Below, piece after piece: positions 1 through 8,462 of a stretch of DNA of 64,000 bases. Numbering within the stretch: position 1 is the stretch's first letter; every line of letters starts with the position of its first letter. The stretch is from the NCBI RefSeq assembly GCF_003144325.1, contig NZ_PENS01000011.1, positions 62,001 to 126,000 of the forward strand, read 5' to 3'. Origin of the DNA: Proteus terrae (GTDB lineage: Bacteria; Pseudomonadota; Gammaproteobacteria; Enterobacterales; Enterobacteriaceae). Made by a program: the position numbers and the translations under genes. The notes beneath the pieces are model-generated. The model was given only the letters and a program-made list of their open reading frames with translations. It ran no database searches and was not told the DNA's origin.

Positions 1-1
1 G

Positions 2-271
2 ATCAACCCTGTTGATGCGTCTAAGCGCGGTATCAAACACGGTGATTTAGTGCGTATTTATAACGATCGTGGTGAAGTTAGGATCAACGCAAAAGTTACA
101 CCTCGTATTTTACCTGGTGTAGTCGGTTTAAGTGAAGGCGCTTGGTATAACCCAGATAGCAACCGTATCGATCACGCAGGTAGCATTAACGTGTTAACGA
201 CACAACGCCCTTCACCTCTCGCTAAGGGTAATCCTTCTCACAGTAATCTTGTTGAAGTCGTCAAGGCGTAA
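2..271 (+). CDS. dmsA: DMSO reductase-type molybdoenzyme catalytic subunit DmsA, C-terminal end (partial)
   Basis: The window opens inside this gene. About 89 codons are visible, and the frame runs back to the first bases. The residues match the C-terminal molybdopterin-dinucleotide-binding domain of DmsA-type reductases: NPVDASKRGIKHGDLVRIYN near the start and VLTTQRPSPLAKGNP near the end. The equivalent stretch of the complete dmsA at 47475-49865 is clearly homologous but differs at many positions, so this is a paralogue and not a duplication artefact. The stop lies 11 bases before dmsB, as expected for a dmsABC operon. The enzyme would reduce S- or N-oxides in the periplasm using electrons from menaquinol. 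Substrate is not decided by this fragment. Confidence 0.93.
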   Translation: MNPVDASKRGIKHGDLVRIYNDRGEVRINAKVTPRILPGVVGLSEGAWYNPDSNRIDHAGSINVLTTQRPSPLAKGNPSHSNLVEVVKA

Positions 272-282
272 GGAGTCTGGTT

Positions 283-900
283 ATGTCAACGCAATATGGT
301 TTTTACATTGATTCAAGTCGTTGCACCGGCTGCAAAACCTGTGAACTGGCGTGCAAGGATTTTAAAAATTTATCCCCTGAAGTCAATTTCCGCCGTATCT
401 ATGAATATGCGGGTGGTGATTGGACAGAGCAAGATGGCGTTTATACACAGAACGTTTTTGCTTATTACCTATCTATTTCGTGTAACCACTGTGACGATCC
501 CGCTTGTGCCAAAGTTTGCCCAAGTGGTGCGATGCATAAACGTGAAGACGGCTTTGTTGTCGTTAACGAAGATATTTGTATCGGTTGTCGCTATTGTCAT
601 ATGGCTTGCCCTTATGGCGCACCGCAATTTGATGAAGTCAAAGGTCATATGACCAAATGTGATGGTTGCTATGAGCGTGTAGCCGAAGGTAAAAAACCGA
701 TTTGTGTCGAATCTTGTCCACTACGTGCATTAGATATGGCACCGATTGAAGAGTTACGCGCTAAATATGGTGATTTAGCTGAAATCGCCCCACTTCCTTC
801 AGCAAAATATACCAAGCCAAATATTGTCCTTAAATTAAATGCCAATAGCCGTCCTGTGGGTGATACCACCGGTCATCTGGCAAACCCAGGGGAGGTGTAA
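283..900 (+). CDS. dmsB: DMSO reductase iron-sulfur subunit DmsB
   Basis: This 205-residue protein has the four-cluster ferredoxin layout of DmsB. CTGCKTCELACK lies near residue 14, followed by CNHCDDPACAKVCP, CIGCRYCHMACP and CDGCYER...PICVESCP. DmsB carries electrons from the membrane subunit DmsC to the molybdenum centre of DmsA. A ribosome-binding site (AAGGAGT) sits just upstream of the ATG. The gene lies between dmsA and dmsC in the usual order, with a one-base gap to dmsC. Length is normal for the family. A related copy lies at 46849-47478. Confidence 0.95.
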   Translation: MSTQYGFYIDSSRCTGCKTCELACKDFKNLSPEVNFRRIYEYAGGDWTEQDGVYTQNVFAYYLSISCNHCDDPACAKVCPSGAMHKREDGFVVVNEDICIGCRYCHMACPYGAPQFDEVKGHMTKCDGCYERVAEGKKPICVESCPLRALDMAPIEELRAKYGDLAEIAPLPSAKYTKPNIVLKLNANSRPVGDTTGHLANPGEV

Positions 901-901
901 G

Positions 902-1759
902 ATGGTGGGATTGCATGAATGGCCACTAATGTTTTTTACCGTTATCGGTCAAAGTGTTGCTGGCGCTTTTATTATTATGGGATGCGCTATTCTTTCGGGT
1001 AAGCTCTCCGCAGAAATGAACCGAAAAGTGCATTACAGCATGTTTGGACTCTGGGCATTAATGGGAATTGGTTTCTTACTATCCATGATGCACATGGGAA
1101 CTCCACTACGTGCATTTAACTCATTACTTCGTCTAGGTCACTCATCATTAAGTAATGAAATTGCCAGCGGTTCAATTTTCTTTGCACTGGGTGGTATTTA
1201 CTGGTTACTGGCTGTACTTAATAAAATGCCAGCTGCATTAGGTAAATTATGGGTCGCGCTGGTTATGGTATTAGCCGCATTATTTATTACGGCGATCTCT
1301 CGTGTATACCAAATTGATACCGTTCCAACTTGGTATAACAGCTACACGACATTTAATTTTGTGCTAACCGCCTTTATCGGTGGCCCTATTTTAGCGGCAC
1401 TTTTACTGCGTATTGCGGGTTTTAACCTCAATTGTGTCAGTGCATTGCCAATATTAAGTGTTATCGCGATTGTTGTGAGTGCCATTGTGGCAACATCACA
1501 AGGTTTTGAATTAGGCTCTATTCAAACCTCTGTGCAAAAAGCGGTGGATTTAGTCCCTAACTATGGTGCTTTAATGGGTATTAAATTAGTGGCTTTAGTT
1601 TTAGGCTTAAGTTGCTGGATTGCGCCACTGTTACGTAAAAATAACCCTTCTGTTGCATTGTTAGCATTGGGCTTTATTTTAGTGTTTGCTGGTGAGTTTA
1701 TAGGACGCGGTGTGTTCTATGGTTTACATATGACTGTCGGTATGGCGATAGTTGGCTAA
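902..1759 (+). CDS. dmsC: DMSO reductase membrane anchor subunit DmsC
   Basis: This is a 285-residue polytopic membrane protein with about eight hydrophobic segments. It begins MVGLHEWPLMFFTVIGQSVA, which matches the conserved start of DmsC proteins (E-W-P-L near the N-terminus). The start at 902 is chosen because it directly follows the dmsB stop and is preceded by GGGGAGGTG; an in-frame extension upstream would overlap dmsB. DmsC anchors DmsAB to the periplasmic face and oxidises menaquinol. The motif HMGTPLRAFNSLLRL is also typical. A palindromic sequence resembling a terminator follows. Confidence 0.93.
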   Translation: MVGLHEWPLMFFTVIGQSVAGAFIIMGCAILSGKLSAEMNRKVHYSMFGLWALMGIGFLLSMMHMGTPLRAFNSLLRLGHSSLSNEIASGSIFFALGGIYWLLAVLNKMPAALGKLWVALVMVLAALFITAISRVYQIDTVPTWYNSYTTFNFVLTAFIGGPILAALLLRIAGFNLNCVSALPILSVIAIVVSAIVATSQGFELGSIQTSVQKAVDLVPNYGALMGIKLVALVLGLSCWIAPLLRKNNPSVALLALGFILVFAGEFIGRGVFYGLHMTVGMAIVG

Positions 1760-1777
1760 TTAAAAACGGCTACCTTT

Positions 1778-1828
1778 AAACCGCTGTAATAGTTAAAAAG
1801 CCATACTTTTTATCTGTTATGGCGGTTT
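1778..1828 (+). terminator. Putative terminator after dmsABC
   Basis: AAACCGCTGTAATAG pairs with CTGTTATGGCGGTTT across a short loop, followed by a T-containing stretch. The stem has mismatches. It separates dmsC from the chaperone gene, which therefore probably has its own promoter in 1830-1930. Confidence 0.55.
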
Positions 1829-1933
1829 TCCTTTTATAATGAGGTATCACTCTTTTTTAATCTTCGTCATTATGTTTAGATAGAAAATCGCATATAGTAA
1901 AGACAATAAATCTAAGCGGATTATAAAAATATT

Positions 1934-2545
1934 ATGGAACAACAACTTATTACTGATATCTCTCTCACTGCGCGTATTTTAGGCGCCGCGTTTTATTACG
2001 CACCTACGGAGAAAAGTGACATTGTCGAGCTGCTATCTAGTCAAAAGTGGGTTGAAGAATGGCCTTATGGCAGTGATGAAGAAAAGCAACGCATTGCTAA
2101 CCTTCTTTCACAAACCACATTAGCGGAAGAAACTTTAGCACAGGCATATCAACGTTTATTTGTCGGCCCTTACGCACTACCGGCGCCACCTTGGGGCTCT
2201 GTTTATCTTGATCATGAAAATGTATTATTCGGTAACTCAACATTAGATTTACGCGAGTGGATGCTAGAAAACGGCATTGATATTGCATTAACTCAAAATG
2301 AGCCAGAAGATCACTTTGGTTTAATGGTGATGATGGTGGCATGGATTGCAGAAACTCGCCCTGAAAAATTAAATGAGCTATTAGTTGAACACCTTCTGCC
2401 ATGGGCTTATCGTTATTTAGAAAAGTTATCTTTGCAAGGCGCATTCCCTTATTACGAAGGTTTAGCCATGCTGGCAACATTAACACTAAAAAACTGGCAA
2501 TCTCAGTTAAATGTCACCCCTGCTGAAAAGCAGTTATTTTGTTGA
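1934..2545 (+). CDS. dmsD: TorD/DmsD-family redox enzyme maturation chaperone
   Basis: This 203-residue, mostly helical protein has features of the TorD/DmsD family: RLFVGPYALPAPPWGSVYLD near residues 70-90 and EPEDHFGLMVMMVAWI near 120. These chaperones bind the twin-arginine signal of DmsA-type enzymes and hold them until the molybdenum cofactor is inserted. It sits 174 bases downstream of dmsC, separated by a terminator-like palindrome, so it may be transcribed on its own. The length equals that of known DmsD proteins. It may serve both DmsA-type enzymes encoded in this window; that is inference. Confidence 0.88.
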   Translation: MEQQLITDISLTARILGAAFYYAPTEKSDIVELLSSQKWVEEWPYGSDEEKQRIANLLSQTTLAEETLAQAYQRLFVGPYALPAPPWGSVYLDHENVLFGNSTLDLREWMLENGIDIALTQNEPEDHFGLMVMMVAWIAETRPEKLNELLVEHLLPWAYRYLEKLSLQGAFPYYEGLAMLATLTLKNWQSQLNVTPAEKQLFC

Positions 2546-2569
2546 TTTACAATAGACAGTAAAAATGTG

Positions 2570-2609
2570 AAGCCCTAAAGGCGAAATAAATTCTCGCTTT
2601 TAGGGCTTT
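2570..2609. terminator. Bidirectional terminator between dmsD and the deaminase gene
   Basis: AAGCCCTAAAGGCGA pairs with TCGCTTTTAGGGCTTT in a long hairpin between convergent genes. It has A-rich and T-rich flanks that would serve both strands. Confidence 0.8.
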
Positions 2610-2631
2610 GATATATAAAAAGTTAACGTTC

Positions 2632-3093
2632 TTATGATTGTTTCGACCAAAACTGATAAAGCCTAGGTTGTGTTTCATCTTCGGTTTTTATCTGTGTAAA
2701 TTGAAGGCCATCTTGTTGCTCTGGTTCCTTTCTTAATACTTTAGCAATATGGGCTGTCGATAGTCCGTAAGGCTCTGCATCCTCATTAGAATAAGCATAA
2801 AAAATTTTAGAGATCCCCGCCATACGCATTGCGGCAAGACACATTGGACAAGGTTGTCCACTGGCATAAACAATACAATCATCTAGTTTTGTTCGCCCTA
2901 ATACTTTACCGGCTTCCCGTAATGCTAATAATTCAGCATGAGCAGTGGGATCATTTGTCGTTATTATCTGATTAACAGCACTTGCAATCACTTGACCATT
3001 ATTCACAATAACTGCGCCAAATGGCCTTCCCCCCACTTTCACATTATCCATTGCAAGCGATATGGCTTGTTGTATAAATTGGTTATCTGACAT
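2632..3093 (-). CDS. Cytidine/deoxycytidylate-type nucleobase deaminase, guanine deaminase-like
   Basis: This 153-residue protein carries the zinc deaminase signature: HAE at residues 52-54 and PCPMC at 81-85, with Cys82 and Cys85 as the expected metal ligands. The surrounding text (TNDPTAHAELLALREAGKVLG) resembles the small guanine deaminases of the GuaD type more than tRNA adenosine deaminase TadA. Its ATG overlaps the stop codon of the upstream ankyrin gene (TAATG), so the two are probably translationally coupled. Exact substrate is unproven; guanine is the best guess from family resemblance. Confidence 0.8.
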   Translation of the reverse strand: MSDNQFIQQAISLAMDNVKVGGRPFGAVIVNNGQVIASAVNQIITTNDPTAHAELLALREAGKVLGRTKLDDCIVYASGQPCPMCLAAMRMAGISKIFYAYSNEDAEPYGLSTAHIAKVLRKEPEQQDGLQFTQIKTEDETQPRLYQFWSKQS

Positions 3094-3779
3094 TATTTTG
3101 CCCCCGCTTGTTCAAGTATATTAACAATATTTGTGTAACCTTTATCTTTAGCCAAGGTTAAAGGTGTATGGCCTGAACCATCAGCAAGATTAACATTAGC
3201 TCCACCTTTAATAAGTAAAGTCACAATCTCTTCATATTTTTGGCTACCATCACCTAAAATAATTGCTTCAATTAAAGCCGTCCAACCTAAACGATTAATA
3301 TGATCAACATCTACACCAGCATCAATCAATGTTTTTACTGTTTTTACATGACCTCGCTCTGATGCAGGAATTAATGCTGTTCCACCATAACGATTAACAC
3401 TTTTAAGCGAGGCGCCATGCGATAACGTTAATTCTAAGATCTCCTGTAAACCTCTTGCACCCGCATAAAGATACGGTGAATCATGAATAGCATCACGGGC
3501 ATTAACATCTGCACCATGCTCAATCAGATATTTTGCAACCTCAATTTGGTTGGCATGTGTAGCCGCCATTAGCGGTGTGCGTAACTTTAGATCACGTTGT
3601 TCAATATTTGCACCTTGTTCTATCTGACGTTTTAATTCAGATAAATTTCCCTCTTGTGCCAGTGTAACTAGGTATGCCTTATCAGAATTTGCCATCGCTT
3701 TAACCATGCAGATAGATGAAATGATTAATAAGCTTAAGAAGTATAAAAACCATTTGGTCTTTAGATAGAGAGTATTCAT
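3093..3779 (-). CDS. Exported ankyrin-repeat protein
   Basis: This is a 228-residue protein. A hydrophobic segment near residues 11-30 (WFLYFLSLLIISSICMVKAM) looks like a signal peptide or membrane anchor. It is followed by about six ankyrin repeats, with recurring units such as LRTPLMAATHANQIEVAKYLIEHGADVNARD and GWTALIEAI...GGANVNLAD. Ankyrin repeats mediate protein-protein contacts. Proteins like this are often found in the periplasm of enterobacteria, but the partner is not evident here. Its stop codon overlaps the start of the deaminase gene. The reason for pairing with a nucleobase deaminase is unknown. Confidence 0.85.
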   Translation of the reverse strand: MNTLYLKTKWFLYFLSLLIISSICMVKAMANSDKAYLVTLAQEGNLSELKRQIEQGANIEQRDLKLRTPLMAATHANQIEVAKYLIEHGADVNARDAIHDSPYLYAGARGLQEILELTLSHGASLKSVNRYGGTALIPASERGHVKTVKTLIDAGVDVDHINRLGWTALIEAIILGDGSQKYEEIVTLLIKGGANVNLADGSGHTPLTLAKDKGYTNIVNILEQAGAK

Positions 3780-3894
3780 TCAATATCCCCTAGAGAGTGC
3801 TAATTTCTATTCACTTAATTTAAACCTAACTTAGATCTAACAAAGGCATGACATTATTTCAACCAATCAAGGAGTCAATGAATCACCTATCAGC

Positions 3895-3920
3895 CATTTT
3901 TATACTTTTTTTACACCGCC
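3895..3920 (+). promoter_or_regulatory. KdpE operator upstream of kdpF
   Basis: TTTATA (3899-3904) and TTTACA (3910-3915), separated by a C/T tract, form the direct-repeat arrangement known for the KdpE site of the E. coli kdp promoter. The following ACCGCCC is also similar. It lies about 75 bases before the kdpF start codon, which suits activation of kdpFABC at low external K+. Confidence 0.75.
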
Positions 3921-3995
3921 CATTCCTTTTTTATCAACATCTTTACAGCCCATTAAGTACGCTCACTAAATCTAAATAGTAAAAGGATTGTTCTG

Positions 3996-4079
3996 ATGCT
4001 GATATTCGGTGCTGTGGCATTAGTTGCTTTGCTCACTGCTTATCTTATCTATGTATTATTTAACGCAGAGGCATTTTAA
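3996..4079 (+). CDS. kdpF: KdpF, small subunit of the K+-transporting ATPase
   Basis: This 27-residue hydrophobic peptide begins [19 protein letters not shown] and forms one transmembrane segment. KdpF stabilises the KdpABC complex in the membrane. It is preceded by AAAGGA, ends two bases before kdpA, and matches KdpF in size and position. Confidence 0.88.
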   Translation: MLIFGAVALVALLTAYLIYVLFNAEAF

Positions 4080-4081
4080 AA

Positions 4082-5785
4082 ATGGCAACAACGATGTGGA
4101 TATATCTTGCTGTTTTTCTTATCACATTATTTGTAATGGGGAAAATACTTGGACATTATTTAGCTCGCCTTATTGAAGGTGACTTACCTCATTGGGTTAC
4201 TCAAATCGAACATATTGTTTGGCGTTGTTGTGGTTTTAAACCCGCAGGAAAAACAATCCAGCCGATGAGCTGGTATCACTATATGCTCGCTCTACTTATT
4301 TTTAATTTAATGGGCGCAATTCTATTATTTGTCATATTGCTTAACCAAGGCTATTTACCTTTAAATCCTCAATTTGCCCCTAATATGAGTTGGGATTTAG
4401 CGTTAAATACCACAATTAGCTTTATCACAAATACGAATTGGCAAGCTTACAGCGGTGAAACGGCTGTCAGTTATTTAAGTCAAATGACGGGGCTTGCCGT
4501 ACAAAATTTTTTATCTGCAACAACAGGTATTGCTGTTGCCTTCGTTTTAATTAGAGCATTAACTCAATCTTCTTGTACCTCATTAGGGAATGCTTGGATC
4601 GATATTGGGCGTATTACGTTATATGTTTTATTGCCTTTAGCCATTATTTGGTCGCTGTTATTTGTCAGCCAAGGCGTTATACAAAACTTTCATCCTGCGG
4701 TATTAAGTCAAGGTCTTGATGGACACCAACAATGGTTACCAATGGGGCCTGTTGCATCTCAAGAAGCAATTAAACTCTTGGGTACAAATGGTGGTGGATA
4801 TTTTGCAGCAAACTCTGCACATCCTTACGAAAACCCAACGTCATTCAGCAACTTCTTGCAGATCCTTGCCATATTTCTTATTCCTACTGCCTTATGTTTT
4901 GCCTTTGGTCGTTTAAGTGGGATGCAACGCCAAGGCTATACCTTACTTTGGGCTATGACGCTAATTTTCATTGTTGCCGTTGCTGTGATCACTTGGGCTG
5001 AATGGCAAGGAAATCCAGAGCTTATCTTTGCTGGTACAGATAGCTCACTAAATATGGAAGGCAAAGAAACACGCTTTGGCATAATTGGTAGCGCGATTTT
5101 TGTTGCTGTCACAACAGCGGCATCTTGTGGTGCAGTCAATGCCATGCATGATTCATTAACGGCTTTAGGTGGCATGGTGCCAATGTGGTTAATGCAAACC
5201 GGAGAAGTGGTCTTTGGCGGTGTGGGATCAGGATTTTACGGCATGATCCTCTATGTATTATTAGCCGTATTTATCGCTGGATTAATGGTTGGGCGAGCAC
5301 CTGAATACCTTGGTAAAAAGATTGGTGTTGCTGAAATGAAATGGGTAGCGGTTGCTATTTTAATCTCTCCAGCCGTGGTTTTATTAGGCACAACCCTCGC
5401 CTTATTTACTGATATTGGTCGCGAAGCCATTTTAAATCCAGGTCCTCATGGTTTTAGTGAAGTGTTATATGCCTTTACTTCTGCTGCTAATAATAATGGC
5501 AGTGCCTTTGCTGGACTTAACGCCAGCTCACCTTTTTACAATCTATTATTAGGGCTTGCCATGTTGATTGGCCGTTTCGGTGTCATGTTACCGGTTTTAG
5601 CTATTGCAGGTAGTTTAGCCGTGAAAAAACGTCAGCCAGAAAGCCTGGCAACTCTCTCTACCACTTCACCGCTATTTATTTTGTTATTGATCCTCACTGT
5701 ATTAATGATCGGCGCTCTGACTTTTGTTCCGGCATTAGCACTTGGCCCTATAGCAGAACATTTACAACTGTTTTGGGCTAAATAA
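4082..5785 (+). CDS. kdpA: K+-transporting ATPase subunit KdpA
   Basis: This 567-residue polytopic membrane protein is the K+-binding and translocating subunit of the Kdp P-type ATPase. Conserved pore-loop motifs are visible: [32 protein letters not shown] and [15 protein letters not shown], which form the selectivity filter in superfamily-of-K+-transporter folds. Length is normal. The gene lies two bases after kdpF and 11 bases before kdpB. Expression should be induced by K+ limitation through KdpDE, encoded downstream. Confidence 0.97.
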   Translation: MATTMWIYLAVFLITLFVMGKILGHYLARLIEGDLPHWVTQIEHIVWRCCGFKPAGKTIQPMSWYHYMLALLIFNLMGAILLFVILLNQGYLPLNPQFAPNMSWDLALNTTISFITNTNWQAYSGETAVSYLSQMTGLAVQNFLSATTGIAVAFVLIRALTQSSCTSLGNAWIDIGRITLYVLLPLAIIWSLLFVSQGVIQNFHPAVLSQGLDGHQQWLPMGPVASQEAIKLLGTNGGGYFAANSAHPYENPTSFSNFLQILAIFLIPTALCFAFGRLSGMQRQGYTLLWAMTLIFIVAVAVITWAEWQGNPELIFAGTDSSLNMEGKETRFGIIGSAIFVAVTTAASCGAVNAMHDSLTALGGMVPMWLMQTGEVVFGGVGSGFYGMILYVLLAVFIAGLMVGRAPEYLGKKIGVAEMKWVAVAILISPAVVLLGTTLALFTDIGREAILNPGPHGFSEVLYAFTSAANNNGSAFAGLNASSPFYNLLLGLAMLIGRFGVMLPVLAIAGSLAVKKRQPESLATLSTTSPLFILLLILTVLMIGALTFVPALALGPIAEHLQLFWAK

Positions 5786-5796
5786 GGAAACGTATC

Positions 5797-7854
5797 ATGA
5801 AAACAACGCAACTTTTTGACAGAAAAACCGTGATGTCGGCTTTCTTTGATGCAATAAAAAAATGCACACCTCAAGCACAATGGCGTAACCCCGTTATGTT
5901 TATTGTTTATGTTGGTGCGCTTTTAACTAGCGGAATTTGGATTGCTTCGCTGTTAGGTTATCTCCCTAATGATAATCACTTTACTTCACAAGTAATGATT
6001 TGGTTATGGGTGACATTGCTATTTGCCAATTTTGCTGAGTCATTAGCAGAAAGTCGAAGTAAAGCACAAGCAGCGAGCTTACGTGGAGCCAAACAACAAT
6101 CCAAAGCAGTACGTTTACATCACGCAGATATTAATTCCTCGAAAGAAACCGTAGACTCTTTCTCACTGCATAAAGGTGATATCGTTTTAGTCAATGCCGG
6201 TGAAGTTATTCCTTGTGATGGTGAAGTGATTGAAGGTGGTGCTTCTGTTGATGAAAGTGCGATTACAGGGGAATCAGCGCCGGTGATCCGTGAGTCAGGC
6301 GGTGACTTTTCTTCTGTAACAGGAGGAACTCGAGTATTGTCAGATTGGCTGATTATTCGTTGCACTGCTGAAGCTGGCAATTCATTTCTCGATCGCATGA
6401 TTGGAATGGTGGAAGGCGCTAAACGTAGAAAAACGCCAAATGAAGTGGCTTTAACTATCCTATTAACCGCTCTGACACTGATTTTCTTATTGGCTTGCAT
6501 TACCCTTTATCCGTTTAGTGTTTTTGCTGTCGAATTTCAAGGTCATGGCGCTGTTATTTCAGTAGTAACCTTGATTGCGTTGTTAGTATGTTTGATCCCT
6601 ACTACGATCGGTGGATTGCTTTCATCGATTGGTGTGGCGGGTATGAGCCGAATGCTTGATGCCAATGTAATTGCAACCAGTGGGCGCGCTGTGGAAGCCG
6701 CAGGTGATGTTGATGTCTTGCTTCTTGATAAAACGGGCACTATTACACTGGGTAATCGCCAAGCATCTCGTTTTATTCCTCTTTCAGGTATTAGTGAAAA
6801 ACAGCTTGCGGATGCAGCACAACTAAGTTCGCTTGCAGATGAAACGCCTGAAGGCAGAAGCATTGTGATCCTCGCTAAACAACGTTTCAATTTGCGCGAA
6901 CGCGATTTAGCGTCAATTGGGGCTTCTTTTATTCCCTTCTCTGCAATGACAAGAATGAGTGGCGTTAATTTAGGTGAACGCTTGATCCGCAAGGGTTCTG
7001 TTGATGCTATTCGTCGCCATATTGAAGTCAGTCACGGTCATTTTCCTGATGAAGTCACCACAATAGTCGAACAAGTGGCAAGAACGGGGGGAACACCGCT
7101 GGTGGTGGTCGAAAATCAGAAAATCTTAGGTGTTGTTGAGCTTAAAGATATTGTGAAAGGCGGAATTAAAGAGCGTTTTGCTCAACTTCGCCAAATGGGT
7201 ATAAAAACGGTCATGATCACTGGCGATAATCATCTTACGGCAGCGGCTATCGCAGCAGAATCGGGTGTTGATGATTTTCTGGCTGAAGCAACACCTGAGG
7301 CAAAATTGGCATTAATTCGTCAATATCAATCTGAAGGTCGATTAGTCGCAATGACCGGCGATGGTACTAATGATGCTCCTGCATTGGCACAAGCTGATGT
7401 CGCTGTTGCGATGAATTCAGGTACTCAAGCTGCCAAAGAAGCGGGAAATATGGTTGATTTAGATTCTAATCCAACAAAATTAATCGAAGTGGTGCATATT
7501 GGTAAACAAATGCTAATGACACGAGGCGCTTTAACTACATTTAGTATTTCCAACGATATCGCAAAATACTTTGCCATTATTCCTGCGGCTTTTGCAGTCA
7601 CTTACCCACAACTCAATATGCTTAATGTCATGAACTTACATTCACCCGCATCTGCAATGTTATCTGCCGTTATTTTCAATGCCTTAATTATAGTCTTTTT
7701 GATCCCTCTAGCCCTTAAAGGTGTTCACTATCGCCCTGTTTCTGCGCACTCATTATTGCGCCGTAACCTCTCTTTATACGGGATCAGCGGGTTATTAGTC
7801 CCTTTTATTGGCATTAAAATCATCGATATGATCTTAGCGTTTATTGGGTTTTAA
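5797..7854 (+). CDS. kdpB: K+-transporting ATPase ATP-binding subunit KdpB
   Basis: This 685-residue P-type ATPase subunit has the phosphorylation motif DKTGT at Asp311, the actuator motif TGES near residue 160, and the hinge motif [12 protein letters not shown] near 520. The DKTGT aspartate is phosphorylated during ATP-driven K+ uptake through KdpA. Membrane segments flank these domains as usual. A good ribosome-binding site (AAGGAAA) precedes the ATG. Nothing is missing. Confidence 0.97.
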   Translation: MKTTQLFDRKTVMSAFFDAIKKCTPQAQWRNPVMFIVYVGALLTSGIWIASLLGYLPNDNHFTSQVMIWLWVTLLFANFAESLAESRSKAQAASLRGAKQQSKAVRLHHADINSSKETVDSFSLHKGDIVLVNAGEVIPCDGEVIEGGASVDESAITGESAPVIRESGGDFSSVTGGTRVLSDWLIIRCTAEAGNSFLDRMIGMVEGAKRRKTPNEVALTILLTALTLIFLLACITLYPFSVFAVEFQGHGAVISVVTLIALLVCLIPTTIGGLLSSIGVAGMSRMLDANVIATSGRAVEAAGDVDVLLLDKTGTITLGNRQASRFIPLSGISEKQLADAAQLSSLADETPEGRSIVILAKQRFNLRERDLASIGASFIPFSAMTRMSGVNLGERLIRKGSVDAIRRHIEVSHGHFPDEVTTIVEQVARTGGTPLVVVENQKILGVVELKDIVKGGIKERFAQLRQMGIKTVMITGDNHLTAAAIAAESGVDDFLAEATPEAKLALIRQYQSEGRLVAMTGDGTNDAPALAQADVAVAMNSGTQAAKEAGNMVDLDSNPTKLIEVVHIGKQMLMTRGALTTFSISNDIAKYFAIIPAAFAVTYPQLNMLNVMNLHSPASAMLSAVIFNALIIVFLIPLALKGVHYRPVSAHSLLRRNLSLYGISGLLVPFIGIKIIDMILAFIGF

Positions 7855-7864
7855 GGAGTTTTAT

Positions 7865-8461
7865 ATGCATCTATTTCGTTCATCTTTAGTGATGTTATTA
7901 TTACTCACACTAATAACTGGGCTTGCCTATCCTTTACTTGTTACAGGATTAGCCAACCTTATTTTTCCGTGGCAAGCAAACGGCTCTCTCGTGTATAAAG
8001 ATAATAAACTTATTGGCTCTGAATTGATTGGGCAACAATTTACGCGGGATGATTATTTTAAAAGTCGTCCATCAATGACGTCAGAAATGCCCTATAACAG
8101 CATGGCATCAGGTGCTAGCCAGCTGGCAACATCAAATCCATTACTTCTTAATGAAATAACTAAACGTATCCAAACATGGAAAAAAACAACGGATAATCAA
8201 CATGTTGTTCCTGTTGATTTAGTCACAGCATCAGGAAGTGGGCTTGATCCTCATATTTCACTACAAGCAACTTATTATCAAATTGAAAATATTGCATATT
8301 CTCGCCAACTCACTAAAAATGAAATTGAGCAATTAATAAAAAACAATACAACATCACCATTATTGTCGTTTATGGGTGAACCTGTTGTGAATGTGTTTAT
8401 GCTAAATCAGGCACTAGATAAATTAAGTGCAGAAAAACAGCAGAAAGTGAGTACTCAATAA
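7865..8461 (+). CDS. kdpC: K+-transporting ATPase subunit KdpC
   Basis: This 198-residue protein has one N-terminal membrane segment (LVMLLLLTLITGLAYPLLVTG) and an extracytoplasmic domain with the typical SGSGLDPHIS motif. The start at 7865 is preceded by AAGGAG six bases away; the reading frame could extend 21 bases upstream into kdpB, but no ribosome-binding site supports that. KdpC joins KdpA and KdpB and raises ATP affinity. It is followed one base later by kdpD, so all five genes may be co-transcribed. Confidence 0.95.
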   Translation: MHLFRSSLVMLLLLTLITGLAYPLLVTGLANLIFPWQANGSLVYKDNKLIGSELIGQQFTRDDYFKSRPSMTSEMPYNSMASGASQLATSNPLLLNEITKRIQTWKKTTDNQHVVPVDLVTASGSGLDPHISLQATYYQIENIAYSRQLTKNEIEQLIKNNTTSPLLSFMGEPVVNVFMLNQALDKLSAEKQQKVSTQ

Positions 8462-8462
8462 A

